64,000 bases of DNA from Cotesia glomerata (GCF_020080835.1 NC_058159.1:15067101-15131100), one strand, 5' to 3'. Positions 19,794-28,738 are shown, counted from the stretch's first letter. Numbers and translations are program-made. The notes: generated by a model from the letters alone, not told the origin.

Positions 19794-20152
19794 AGCTACC
19801 ACACCGAGCACTTACAAATAAGGATATATTAAAGTATGTCAGAGCACTGAAAATTCCAAATTTTAGAGGAGTTTTCATGAGAAATGATCTGCCAAAAACT
19901 GGACCTAAAAGAAATGAATCAGCAATAATCAACTTAGATGATAAATATGGACCTGGTACCCACTGGGTGTGTTACAAAAAGATTGGTAATAATGTAACTT
20001 ATTTCGATAGTTTCGGTAATTTACAACCACCACAAGAAATTGTGGATTATCTCGGTGTTGGTAGCATAAAATATAATCACAAACAGTATCAAAATTTCAA
20101 TACAATTATATGTGGACATCTATGTCTTAAATTTCTCACTGGAGAACTATAA
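19787..20152 (+). CDS. pro: Adenovirus-type (Ulp1-like) cysteine protease, likely expressed by -1 frameshift
   Basis: This is the Polinton maturation protease, expected to process capsid precursors. The catalytic His is in GTHWVCY, the acidic residue in YFDSFG, the oxyanion Gln in YQNFN and the nucleophile Cys in IICGHLCLKF. The first ATG of the frame (19877) would remove about 30 residues (including ALTNKDILKYVRALKIPNFRGVF) that look like the family's normal N-terminus, and there is no earlier AUG. The frame joins the preceding capsid gene through the A AAA AAC site, so a capsid-protease fusion is the favoured product. It is followed five bases later by the penton-like gene. Confidence 0.85.
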   Translation, partial: QVELPHRALTNKDILKYVRALKIPNFRGVFMRNDLPKTGPKRNESAIINLDDKYGPGTHWVCYKKIGNNVTYFDSFGNLQPPQEIVDYLGVGSIKYNHKQYQNFNTIICGHLCLKFLTGEL

Positions 20153-20156
20153 ATTC

Positions 20157-21071
20157 ATGGAAATTACGCTTGAGTCAACAGTCATGGCTGAGTCATTTAC
20201 GTTAACACTTACAGGATCATCATCAGTGTTGGAGGCTAATTATTTTCCTCCAATTGAATTATCACCAGAAAAAAATTATGTATTAGGGCTTGTAGAGTTG
20301 CTTACATTTAATTCAATACCCAATATTGATATTGGTGCTAATAAATTCTACGTGACTTATCCACCAGATGGTGCTATTAATCAAAAAACTTATGATGATA
20401 ATGATAGCAATGATGTGAATGTTGGTGGTGGTGGTGGTGGTGGTGGGGGAAAAAAAGTTGTAAAAAATAATGTAAAAAGAGCCAAAAGGAATGTATCGAT
20501 TATTACAAGGATTAATGATGATTATAATATACCACAAGCTATTGAAATAACATCAAAGCCAAAGACTATAGCGCTCACTTTACCAACTGGAAGCTATGAA
20601 ATTGAAGATATTGAAACATATATACGTAAATCATTGCCAAAACTCAGTTTAAAATTAAAAGCGAATAATAATGAGCTGAAAAGTGAAATTAAATGTGATC
20701 AATTTATAGATTTCGAACCAGAAGACTCTATAGGACGATTGTTAGGGTTTACAGATCGTCAACTTGAGCCTCATAAAACGCATTCGTCAAATTTACCTGT
20801 TGCTATACTCAAGCTTAATGTACTAAGAGTTGAGTGTAATATTACATCAAACGCGTATATAAATGATCGGAGAGTTCATACTATTCATGAATTTTTTCCC
20901 AGTGTACCACCAGGATTTAAGATTGTGGAAGTACCATCTCACGTCATTTACCTTCCAATACTCACGAAGGCAATACACAATATAAGACTACACATAGTTG
21001 ATCAGGATGGCAAATTAGTAAATTTTAGAGGTGAAACTATAACAATCAGACTGCACGTGAAAAGTTTATGA
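20157..21071 (+). CDS. Minor capsid (penton-like, single jelly-roll) protein, 304 aa
   Basis: The typical Polinton penton opening (MAESFTLTLTGSSSVLEANYFPP) is preceded by MEITLESTV; starts at 20157 or 20184 are both possible. Beta-rich conserved blocks follow: SPEKNYVLGLVELLTFNSIP, then DSIGRLLGFTDRQL, NDRRVHTIHEFFPSVPPGFKI and SHVIYLPI. Near residues 90-100 a run of nine Gly, encoded by an almost pure GGT microsatellite, is inserted in a loop ahead of a basic patch. It should form the five-fold vertices of the capsid. It is the next plus-strand gene after the protease. Confidence 0.9.
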   Translation: MEITLESTVMAESFTLTLTGSSSVLEANYFPPIELSPEKNYVLGLVELLTFNSIPNIDIGANKFYVTYPPDGAINQKTYDDNDSNDVNVGGGGGGGGGKKVVKNNVKRAKRNVSIITRINDDYNIPQAIEITSKPKTIALTLPTGSYEIEDIETYIRKSLPKLSLKLKANNNELKSEIKCDQFIDFEPEDSIGRLLGFTDRQLEPHKTHSSNLPVAILKLNVLRVECNITSNAYINDRRVHTIHEFFPSVPPGFKIVEVPSHVIYLPILTKAIHNIRLHIVDQDGKLVNFRGETITIRLHVKSL

Positions 21072-21074
21072 ATT

Positions 21075-21236
21075 ATGGGAATAGTTTTCGAGACAAAAAG
21101 TGGTGCCGGATATAAAAAGACATTACCATGGATGAAATTTACCAGTCATCAAATACCCCGCAGGCCGTTAACACAACAGAACGTTCAGTTCCTAAAAACT
21201 CTCGGACTAAAATTACGTGGAAAATCTTCAAAATAA
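21075..21236 (+). CDS. Small Polinton protein, 53 aa, unknown
   Basis: The frame begins MGIVFETKSGAGYKKTLPWM and ends KTLGLKLRGKSSK. It starts three bases after the penton stop and is basic. Its tight packing between capsid genes and lack of overlap with any larger frame support a real gene; the role is unknown. Confidence 0.55.
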   Translation: MGIVFETKSGAGYKKTLPWMKFTSHQIPRRPLTQQNVQFLKTLGLKLRGKSSK

Positions 21237-21341
21237 ATTGCTGCTGTCTAGCTTGTGTTATACCAAAACGTAACTCTTAAGAACACTCTATAAATTTGAT
21301 TGTAATTTCATTATTCATTCATTGATCGATGTGCCTTCGTA

Positions 21342-21527
21342 ATGTCGAGTGATAAAGCTTCAGAAAATCTCAAAAAATACTTGACAAGTCAACAGCGTGC
21401 ATACGGTACGGATTTTAAAAAAGATACTAAGGATTACACACCAAGCTATATAAAAGGGGGTACTGTATACAAAGGCTCACCGTCTGGAGATAAGTACGGA
21501 ACGATAGGAGATAAACGCTATAAATAA
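21342..21527 (+). CDS. Small Polinton protein before the major capsid gene, 61 aa
   Basis: A hydrophilic, Lys/Gly/Tyr-rich protein (SSDKASENLKKYLTSQQRAY ... GSPSGDKYGTIGDKRYK) without a recognised domain. Its stop overlaps the major-capsid ATG in a TAATG arrangement (ATG at 21527), suggesting coupled translation or a shared transcript. It could be a capsid cement or scaffold peptide, by position only. Confidence 0.65.
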   Translation: MSSDKASENLKKYLTSQQRAYGTDFKKDTKDYTPSYIKGGTVYKGSPSGDKYGTIGDKRYK

Positions 21528-22753
21528 TGGCAGAAATTTTAAATATTCAGCGACCAATCATATTTGATGACTCTATAGCTCATTGTGAGGTGCATGCGCA
21601 TCAACCGTATGCATCAGCAACACTAAATAACAACGATGAAGTGAGGATAACAATTCAAAATCAAAATTTGTGTATACTTCCAAGCAAAAGTGTACTACAC
21701 ATCATCGGTAAATTCACGAAAAATGATAATACAGCTGTTGCCAATACAACTAACTTTGTGAACATGGGAATAACTCATATGATCAAAGAGTTCCGACTAT
21801 TGATAAATGGAGTAGAAGTGGATCGGAATAACAATGTTGGTATAACTATTTTAATGAAAGGATATCTATCATTTAGCCCAAATCAATTGAGTACTTTGGA
21901 AAATGCTGGCTGGTTGATGAATAATGAGGTTAAGTTTACCGATGATGCAGGAAACTTTGACTTTATAATTCCACTTAATGTTTTAAGTGGTTTTGCTGAA
22001 GATTATCTTAAAGTTTTGATGAATGTTCAACTTGAAATAATTCTAACGATATCAAACAGTGATATAAATTCTTACATACAAACAAATGCTGATGCTGCTG
22101 CTGAAGAAGTAAAAATCACACTTCAAAAAATTGAATGGATTGTACCGTATATAACTCCAGCAGATAAAGAAAAAATTCAAACTCTGAATTACATCGCCAG
22201 TGATCCTGCTATACCAATAAGTTTTCGGACTTGGGAATTGTATGAGTATCCTCTGTTACCTGCAACTTCAAAACATATTAGGGCAGTCAAAACCTCAACT
22301 CAGCTCGAAAAGCCACGTTACGTTGTTCTTGGATTCCAAACAGCAAGGAAAAATGATGCTCGGAAAGATGCTAGCAAATTTGATCACTGCAATTTACGAA
22401 ACGTCAAATTATTTTTAAATTCACAAAGTTATCCTTATGGTGACTTGAATTTAGATATACCTCATAACCAGTATGCTTTATTATACCATATGTACACAGA
22501 TTTTCAAACATCATACTATAACAAAGAAGCCGAACCACTGCTATCGAAAAAGAAATTTTTGGATCAAGCACCACTGTGTGTAATTGATTGCTCCAAGCAG
22601 AACGAAGCTATAAAATCTGGACCAGTTGACATTCGATTGGAATTTGAATCAGTTGATCGGTTTGCAGCCAACACAACAGCATACTGTTTAATTATTCACG
22701 ATCGTATCATTGAATACAATCCTATAAGCAGCACTGTCCGTAAGTTAGTATAA
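21527..22753 (+). CDS. mcp: Major capsid protein (double jelly-roll), 408 aa
   Basis: This is the Polinton major capsid protein. It has the length and beta-rich pattern of the family: HCEVHAHQPYASATLNNNDE near the N-terminus, NMGITHMIKEFRLLINGVEVD, a central linker with PFTP-like WIVPYITPADKEK, and the second jelly-roll with KTSTQLEKPRYVVLGFQTAR, CNLRNVKLFLNSQSYPYGDL and a C-terminal AYCLIIHDRIIEYNP. It should trimerise into hexon-like capsomers. The frame is intact, indicating recent selection or a recent insertion. Confidence 0.94.
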   Translation: MAEILNIQRPIIFDDSIAHCEVHAHQPYASATLNNNDEVRITIQNQNLCILPSKSVLHIIGKFTKNDNTAVANTTNFVNMGITHMIKEFRLLINGVEVDRNNNVGITILMKGYLSFSPNQLSTLENAGWLMNNEVKFTDDAGNFDFIIPLNVLSGFAEDYLKVLMNVQLEIILTISNSDINSYIQTNADAAAEEVKITLQKIEWIVPYITPADKEKIQTLNYIASDPAIPISFRTWELYEYPLLPATSKHIRAVKTSTQLEKPRYVVLGFQTARKNDARKDASKFDHCNLRNVKLFLNSQSYPYGDLNLDIPHNQYALLYHMYTDFQTSYYNKEAEPLLSKKKFLDQAPLCVIDCSKQNEAIKSGPVDIRLEFESVDRFAANTTAYCLIIHDRIIEYNPISSTVRKLV

Positions 22754-22760
22754 AAAAAAA

Positions 22761-22958
22761 ATGGTTGTTACTTTCAATCTCACACCAACTGTGCATTACA
22801 TGCATGTTTGGAAATATGCAAATAAAAATGCAAGGAAGGGGGAATGGGAACAGGCTGCGAGAGACAGGGACAGATTTAAAAATAGAATTTTAAAAACTAG
22901 TGAAAAATTGGATCCAATATTAAATAAAAAATTATCACAAATTAAACTTTTCAAGTAA
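22761..22958 (+). CDS. Small basic Polinton protein, 65 aa
   Basis: Starts seven bases after the major capsid stop: MVVTFNLTPTVHYMHVWKYA then a basic helix (RDRDRFKNRILKTSEKLDPI). No domain is recognised. It is the last gene of the plus-strand capsid cluster before the convergent minus-strand gene. Confidence 0.6.
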   Translation: MVVTFNLTPTVHYMHVWKYANKNARKGEWEQAARDRDRFKNRILKTSEKLDPILNKKLSQIKLFK

Positions 22959-23108
22959 ATATAATGTTTAAGTTAATGTATATGTATCAAATGAAAACTT
23001 TATTGATAAATAAAAAAAATTTTTTTTAATAAAATGTGTACATTATTTTTTTTAATACATAAGTTTCCTAGTACTGTAAGTAGAATAATATAAAAAATTA
23101 TTTTTAAC

Positions 23109-23927
23109 TTATTTCTCTAAATTACATTGTAAGCAAAATTTTCGATATGGATATAAATATATACCGGATGTTTCCCAATCAGCACCGGTTTTAGGATAAT
23201 GTTCCTTGCAGAATGAATATTCTTTTACTTCTTCATTGCGTTTTAGATGCTCTGGTAATTTATCCCAAATGAAGCGTATTTCTCTTTTGGCAAAGTGAAG
23301 TAAAAAGTGTGAATCCAGGCAGGCCAGATCTCGAGGATTCATCTTTCGTAAAGCCATCAATTGATTAAAAGTGGACAATTGATTAAAAAGTTGAACTGAT
23401 TTTTCGTAGCTAGGTTCACAACCGTAAAATTTTAGATACCATAATTTGAGTTGTTGAACGTTTTGAAATGCACAAGCTTTTAAATATCCAGTTGAAGTAT
23501 GCACTCCAGATGGACACTTGAAATGTGTAAATTCAATGTTATCAATGGAATAATGACGCATTCTCGTTAAATCTATGATCATAACAGATGGATCATCAAT
23601 TAATTTTTCAAGCCATTCTTTCTTTTGTTCACCTTCAACGTATAAATAGCTCAAATGATGCTTTAAAAAGGTTAAAATTTCCCCAAGGACATTATACTCA
23701 GTTTTACCAACATCCCAGCTAATTCCATGACGACGCCCATAACAGTCGAGATTTTGTTTAACAACAGATGCACTAGTAATCGTCATTGGAGACTTAAATA
23801 AATGATAGTCACACTCATAAACACCATTGGATTTATATTCATCCGTTATGTTAGTAACGCAAAATTCCTTCACTGTAAATGAACCGTTTGGCATAATATA
23901 ACCGGTAAAATCAATTAAGTATTCCAT
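23109..23927 (-). CDS. Conserved insect Polinton protein, 272 aa, possible degenerate nuclease fold
   Basis: Not assigned. The N-terminus (MEYLIDFTGYIMPNGSFTVKEF) has the feel of the first hairpin of an RNase-H/DnaQ-like exonuclease but lacks the paired acidic residues. It continues with LSYLYVEGEQKKEWLEKLI and VMIIDLTRM, then Cys/His-containing segments (HFKCPSGVHTSTGYLKACAF, YRKFCLQCNLEK). Similar proteins are common in insect mobile DNA (from memory). The fold suggestion is inference. It lies on the minus strand, convergent with the capsid cluster. Confidence 0.7.
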   Translation of the reverse strand: MEYLIDFTGYIMPNGSFTVKEFCVTNITDEYKSNGVYECDYHLFKSPMTITSASVVKQNLDCYGRRHGISWDVGKTEYNVLGEILTFLKHHLSYLYVEGEQKKEWLEKLIDDPSVMIIDLTRMRHYSIDNIEFTHFKCPSGVHTSTGYLKACAFQNVQQLKLWYLKFYGCEPSYEKSVQLFNQLSTFNQLMALRKMNPRDLACLDSHFLLHFAKREIRFIWDKLPEHLKRNEEVKEYSFCKEHYPKTGADWETSGIYLYPYRKFCLQCNLEK

Positions 23928-23953
23928 ATTTCACTTTTTTTCAAATTAGTAAA

Positions 23954-24346
23954 TTAAAAAATTACAAGTTTAACATCAGCTGGTGGGCTATCCGGATCTT
24001 CTCCAGGATATTTAAAGCCTATTAATAATATGTTTTTTAAATGCGAAAATAATATTTTAACTTTCCTATCATCACATCTAAATTCTTTTGTAGTATGAGA
24101 TGCTCTGAACTGGGAACTGTCAATATCACTAGAAGCTGCACTCGAAGCTTCACTAGAAGCTTCACTGGAAGTTTCACTATCACTGGATGAAGCACTTACT
24201 TCGTCGAACTCGATTTGAGCAGAATGATCACATGAATCGTCGCATGAGTGAAGTCTGAAATAAATTTAAATTCTTAGAAACAAAATACGTAAAATTTTAA
24301 GTATAATTAATGATTTAAAAAATTACCTCAATCGTTTACGATTCAT
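23954..24346 (-). CDS. Small spliced Ser/acidic-rich protein, 106 aa
   Basis: Exon 1 (24327-24346) encodes MNRKRL; a 72-base intron follows (24255-24326, GTAATT...TTTCAG). Exon 2 (23954-24254) runs to a TAA. The joined length is divisible by three. The product has a His/Cys start (HSCDDSCDH), a Ser/Glu repeat encoded by CTTC(A/G)CTAGAAG-type units, then KILFSHLKNILLIGFKYPG and an acidic-Pro tail. Its ATG lies eight bases past the stop of the neighbouring gene. The model is based on splice consensus only. Confidence 0.55.
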
Positions 24347-24353
24347 TGTAGAG

Positions 24354-24728
24354 TTACTGTTGAACGACACGTAATTCAAGTTTTTGGAACTTCTGTGAAA
24401 TTTCTAACAGTTTTTGGCTTAAATTTAGTTTATCTACACAGTTTGAACAAGATACTTTTGTATACGCAGTTTTAAGTAAGTCGTCAGTTATTTCTAATAG
24501 TTTTTTGGTTACTTCAAGTCTATCAGCACAATTTGAACAGGTCACTTTTGCACGAACAGTTTTAATCACTTCTAAATTTTTATGCAAAGCAATGATTTTT
24601 CCAACAAATATCCCGATATCCTCGGGCGGAATGTCACCGAAATAACTTTCTATTAAATCGTCGAAATCCTCCCAGTAAGGTGGCTGACTTCGGAGAAATG
24701 CACGTTCTACATCAGTTATTTTATCCAT
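24354..24728 (-). CDS. Early Polinton protein with two CSNC repeats, 124 aa
   Basis: Residues ~60-115 hold two copies of a ~33-residue unit, KVTCSNCADRLEVTKKLLEI and KVSCSNCVDKLNLSQKLLEI, that pair a CxxC with an amphipathic helix. Together the four Cys could bind one zinc. The N-terminus is acidic (YWEDFDDLIESYFGDIPPED). The ATG at 24728 lies 12 bases inside the right TIR boundary, so the TIR promoter should drive it directly. Function is unknown; regulation or DNA/RNA binding is possible. Confidence 0.72.
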   Translation of the reverse strand: MDKITDVERAFLRSQPPYWEDFDDLIESYFGDIPPEDIGIFVGKIIALHKNLEVIKTVRAKVTCSNCADRLEVTKKLLEITDDLLKTAYTKVSCSNCVDKLNLSQKLLEISQKFQKLELRVVQQ

Positions 24729-24739
24729 AAATGATGGAC

Positions 24740-25497
24740 TTTTTTTAAACTGAACGACTGATTGAAGTAACTACAAGCAGAGGACTGAAATTTGGAGGCA
24801 AGTAAGTATAACTCCCCACCAACGATCCCCTCCCAACGATGACAACGCCAAAAAACAGGTTTAAACTTGTCGGATGACGTAAAAAAACATGACGTAATCG
24901 AGAGAGAGAGGAGAGGTTAAAAAACGTTAAAATTCACGATGACAACTGTTAACAGCCCCCAGTCGATAACATAGATCACTACTTTTCAAACTGTCGATAA
25001 AAATTTACCCCAACTCGATAAGCAAGCGACTACGAAAACTTCAATACCAACATCGAAATTTCACCACCAGAGCGGCGTAAGTATCGAACTTTCTCGCATA
25101 TACTTATACTACAAGTCATTTGAATATATATAAAATTCATCATCACATCAAATAAGTGCATATCACATCAACACCACAGCTGATACACGCTATCAGCTGT
25201 GCTGTTGGGGTGGTAGCATTTTGACCTCAAAAAATAATGGTAAAAAAAATCAATCAAAAAATCGATAATCACCCCACAGTAGGTAAAACAGATCCCCATC
25301 GATCACCAAATCGATGATAAACCCAGTCGGTCAAATTCAATCACCAAATCGATGATAACCCCAGTCGGTAACAGGTAAAACAGACCTAAAAAACAACCGT
25401 CGATATCGCTAAAGCCGTCGATAAGGTAGAAACCCAAAATGTCGGTACTACAGGAATCTACTTTATCGGGGAGCCATTCCCCCCTTGTTTAACTACT
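24740..25497 (-). repeat. Right TIR of Polinton 1
   Basis: Reverse complement of 2871-3628, without visible differences in the parts compared. It ends ...GTTTAACTACT. Confidence 0.93.
24784..24810 (-). promoter_or_regulatory. Inward promoter in the right TIR
   Basis: Mirror image of the TATA-like/TTCAGT pair at 3558-3584, pointing at the gene starting at 24728. Confidence 0.5.
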
Positions 25498-25503
25498 TGC
25501 AAG
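25498..25503. repeat. Right target-site duplication of Polinton 1 (TGCAAG)
   Basis: Matches 2865-2870. Confidence 0.92.
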
Positions 25504-27347
25504 GCACTGTCTCGTGTATCACGGAGTACTTTGTGCTTCCGAAGAATTTGATGCCCGGAGCCGACCGACGCGGAGCTAACCAGTGGTATCCTGGTCGAAA
25601 TCGAACTGCCAGAAAATGATTTTCGGGCGGTATTTATATGATTAGCAGCATCAGTGATTGTATGGGCTCCATAGGTAAATTATTCAAAAAAAAAAAAATG
25701 AAAGGTAGTGAAGGACAATTGTCCGTGTGTCATCGTGTTTTCTAATTCTTGGAAATCAAGGTACTTTTATGAGTAGTTTCGAAATTTACCTTGAGTCTTC
25801 AATTTGGAATAAAAAACGAGATGATACTTTCACCGTATTATTAATACAAAAATAAGTAAAAGTCATTGAAAATTTGAAAGGTATTGACAAAAATTAGAAA
25901 TCAGAAAATTAGAAAGGGTGTCATTGAATCTTGGGAAAGCTAGGCCAGATTTCTCTTCTACAGACTTCAAGGGTACTGTTACGGCCAGCGTAATTAACCC
26001 TATATTTTTTTTATTTTATATATATAATAATCTTCAAATTATTATTTGAACGTACGTAAAACTAAAACTTATATTTCCATGCTGAGAATATTCCCTGTTA
26101 AAAATGACGATACTCGCTCGCATAACTCCGTCCCCTCTGGTAACAAAGAAAAACCAAGGTCGCGTTACCCCGTTTTCCAGATGGGTGGGATTTAGGCAAC
26201 CCAACTACCAATCCGATTAGACCTCGACGCCATCATGGCTTACATAGTTTTTATGTACCCTGGTACCAAGAACGTGTACCCTAGTAAGACCCCTCGCCCG
26301 TTTTTTCCAACATGGCTGCTCTTCTTGGAAGAAACTCATAATTTTAGAACAAAAGAAACGCGCTCAACTAACTAACTTTTATAGCATAATAATCCCGTAC
26401 TAAAGAAAAATATATATTTGTTACAATTATCCACGGTCTATATATTGACCTACTTCTTATTCGATATTTTCATTTTTCTTATTTTAATTACTCTTGCCCG
26501 GAAGTTATTGTTTAAACCGATACGTTGTAAAAATAATCCCATGGTACTAAAGTATCCCAGAGTTAGTTCAATAATATTTCTTTCCAAAGAATAACTCACG
26601 TTTTATTAAACATTATTTCAATAAATATGGACTGAGTATTTCAAACAATTTAACAATAAAAAAAACATAGAGGCATCGTAAATTATGCTTAAAAGGAAAA
26701 TAGTATTAATTCAATTCTTAATTTAAATTATGCTGATTGAAGAAGAATCTCATTTACCTCTACAATAACTTTCAAATAATAATCTAAATTATCAGTAAAA
26801 TAATTTCACTCCTCAATATAATATTTAACTTGGACCACGTATCGTAAAATTTTCTTTTATTCGGTTTATTCGTAATTTCTTTTGTCCTCTGTGACATTCA
26901 AGCTATTTTTAACTCTACAGCGTTTGATGCCCGTATCCAGCTACCTACTCGAAAATTTCCCCTCTGCCGCCATCTTGAATATTTGATCATTTCCACATAG
27001 TTCCTCGCGTGATGCCCCCTTCCGAAAAGAGGGAACGTAGGCGAAAACTTCAGACAAAGAGCTCGGTACCCTATATATACCGCAAGTTTTTCGCCAGTCA
27101 GGGGGTACGCTACGAAAATTATTCGCAAGCACATCGCATTAGTTCTGCGACTAAGTTATACTCGTTCGAATAAAATTTTATTTCAAAAGTGCGGACTCTC
27201 TATTGTCAATTTCGGGTTTTTATAAATTACTTCGGTAATACCTAGTTCAGGTAGAGAATCCTACGGAATGGTAGTTTCGACATATTTTTGCAAATCAAGA
27301 TTTTAAAAAAGAGTATATCTTCAACCCCCGCTTGGGTCAATTAAATT
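25504..27347. other. Flank between Polinton 1 and Polinton 2, possible LTR fragment
   Basis: No credible gene. From 25977 (TGTTACGGCC) the sequence could be a long terminal repeat: it carries TATATAT at 27072-27078 and AATAAA at 27169-27174, a plausible TATA-to-poly(A) spacing. No CA end, target duplication or second copy was found, so this is weak. Reading frames at 26898-27134 overlap the TATA region and look spurious. Confidence 0.35.
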
Positions 27348-28024
27348 AGTAATTAAACAGGGGGGGTTAGAGGCCAACCCCGAGCGCCACCTAGCGGCCG
27401 CTACCCGGAACTATGACGAGTTGTGTACCCTCTATCGGTAACTTATCTAGCGTTATCGGGTATATCGGCGGGTGATTATTTATTACCGACATTTCTGAGT
27501 GTGAATTTGGAGGGCGCTTTTGGGCCTTATGTGAGGTGGGGAGAGGTTGTTTTTGAATTTCGGCGGGGCTTTTGGTGGGGGTTATGTTATTATTATTAAT
27601 ATTTTTATCTTATGAATAATTGTTATCTAATAAATTTTCTTATCTTATGAACAATTGTTATCTAATAAATTTTCTTATCTTTATGAGTCAGTAACTTTCT
27701 CTCCAAAAATTTATTTAATCTATTTATTGATCAGCATTCTTTTACAATTAGTCATCATTTATTTGAAAAATTAGTTATTTTATCAAATTGTTGATCAGCT
27801 TATCAGCTTTGTGACTCATTTTTAGTAAAAAATACCCCCCCAAATTTCATCTATTTTTGGTGGGGATTCGGGCTGTAAGAGCTGAATCAAATTTTGAAAC
27901 TTCAGTTCTAAAAGTTCGAGTGGTGATATACAGTTTTTCTCTATTAAGTTTGAAAATAAGTGTTGTGTTAAATAGCTGATTACTTTGTGACTGATTATTT
28001 AGCATTTCTTTCATAACTCAGTGT

Positions 28025-28101
28025 GTAAGTATATATTTACAATTAGTTATTTAAATTATCCTATTTCCCATTCTAGAGTTTTATAAATAATTTGTTTTTA
28101 G
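28025..28101 (+). other. Leader intron of the Polinton 2 small gene
   Basis: Donor GTGT/GTAAGT at 28025 and acceptor TTTTTAG at 28101, with the ATG following at 28108. It corresponds to 3682-3755 and 58344-58422. Confidence 0.5.
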
Positions 28102-28107
28102 TGAATC

Positions 28108-28440
28108 ATGGATTTCTCAGCTATCAACAACGCAGCAACTTTAAAAGACATTCTGCCAAAAAAGAAAATGTCAGAACTCACTCTCAATCAGGAGTATCTA
28201 GTCACTGGACTCAAAATGATTACAACTAAATTTGGAGAAAGCGTCATTGCTTCATTGGATGCTGAATTTGCTGTATATTTGCCCAAACGAGCCACAACTG
28301 CAATTCAAAAGAATCCATCATCACTAGAGCTACTCACTGAGCTTATCGATCAAAATAAATTGATCCTTCTTTACCATGGAGGTCAATACAATAAATTTGA
28401 ATTTATTGAAAATAATAATCCTGAAGATAATGTACAGTAA
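28108..28440 (+). CDS. Homologue of the small Polinton protein, 110 aa
   Basis: Shares the layout of the 3771 gene: MDFSAINNAATLKDILPKKK, LTLNQEYLVTGLKMITTKFG, LDAEFAVYLPKRAT, LILLYHGGQYNKFEFI. It is divergent in sequence but conserved at Gly, Phe and Pro positions of the predicted strands, which suggests selection across Polinton families. Function is unknown; an OB-like nucleic-acid-binding fold is inferred. Confidence 0.75.
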   Translation: MDFSAINNAATLKDILPKKKMSELTLNQEYLVTGLKMITTKFGESVIASLDAEFAVYLPKRATTAIQKNPSSLELLTELIDQNKLILLYHGGQYNKFEFIENNNPEDNVQ

Positions 28441-28626
28441 ACATTTATTATTAATGAATAAAGTAGCAATCTACATTACCAGTTAAACTTACTTTCATTA
28501 TTTTTTCAAATTTTCTCTGGATATTACAACAACTATTATTAACTATTTAAGGAAAATACTATTGTTCAAGTCAAATTACTATCTTTATCGTTTGTTAAAT
28601 TTTCATTCAATAAATTTACTAATTAA

Positions 28627-28734
28627 CCCTTTGTCACTCGCGCTATAAGCAGATCATCGCCTAACAACTACTCAACCTATAGAGACTCACTATAGTGCGA
28701 GCGAGAAACTAAAAAAGACGTGAGTGATGAAGGG
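28627..28734. mobile_element. piggyBac-like MITE, 108 bp
   Basis: TTAA flanks both ends (28623-28626 and 28735-28738). The termini CCCTTTGTCACTC and GAGTGATGAAGGG are inverted (11 of 13 match), and CTCGCGCTATA/TATAGTGCGAG pair internally. TTAA targets and CCC ends are piggyBac hallmarks. Confidence 0.65.
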
Positions 28735-28738
28735 TTAA

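Larger units (their letters stand above)
27348..28500 (+). mobile_element. Polinton 2, left-end remnant of a divergent family
   Basis: The end AGTAATTAAACAGGGGGGGT resembles the Polinton 1 terminus AGTAGTTAAACAAGGGGGGA, followed by GAGCGCC and CTATCGGT-rich sequence. A homologue of the first Polinton gene follows at 28108, again behind a leader intron. No polymerase, integrase or capsid genes and no matching right TIR appear downstream. The right boundary given is arbitrary. Confidence 0.6.

Noticed and set aside
26898..27134. Two overlapping frames near 27 kb
   Set aside because: They overlap TATA-like promoter sequence and show no domain or homologue in the window.
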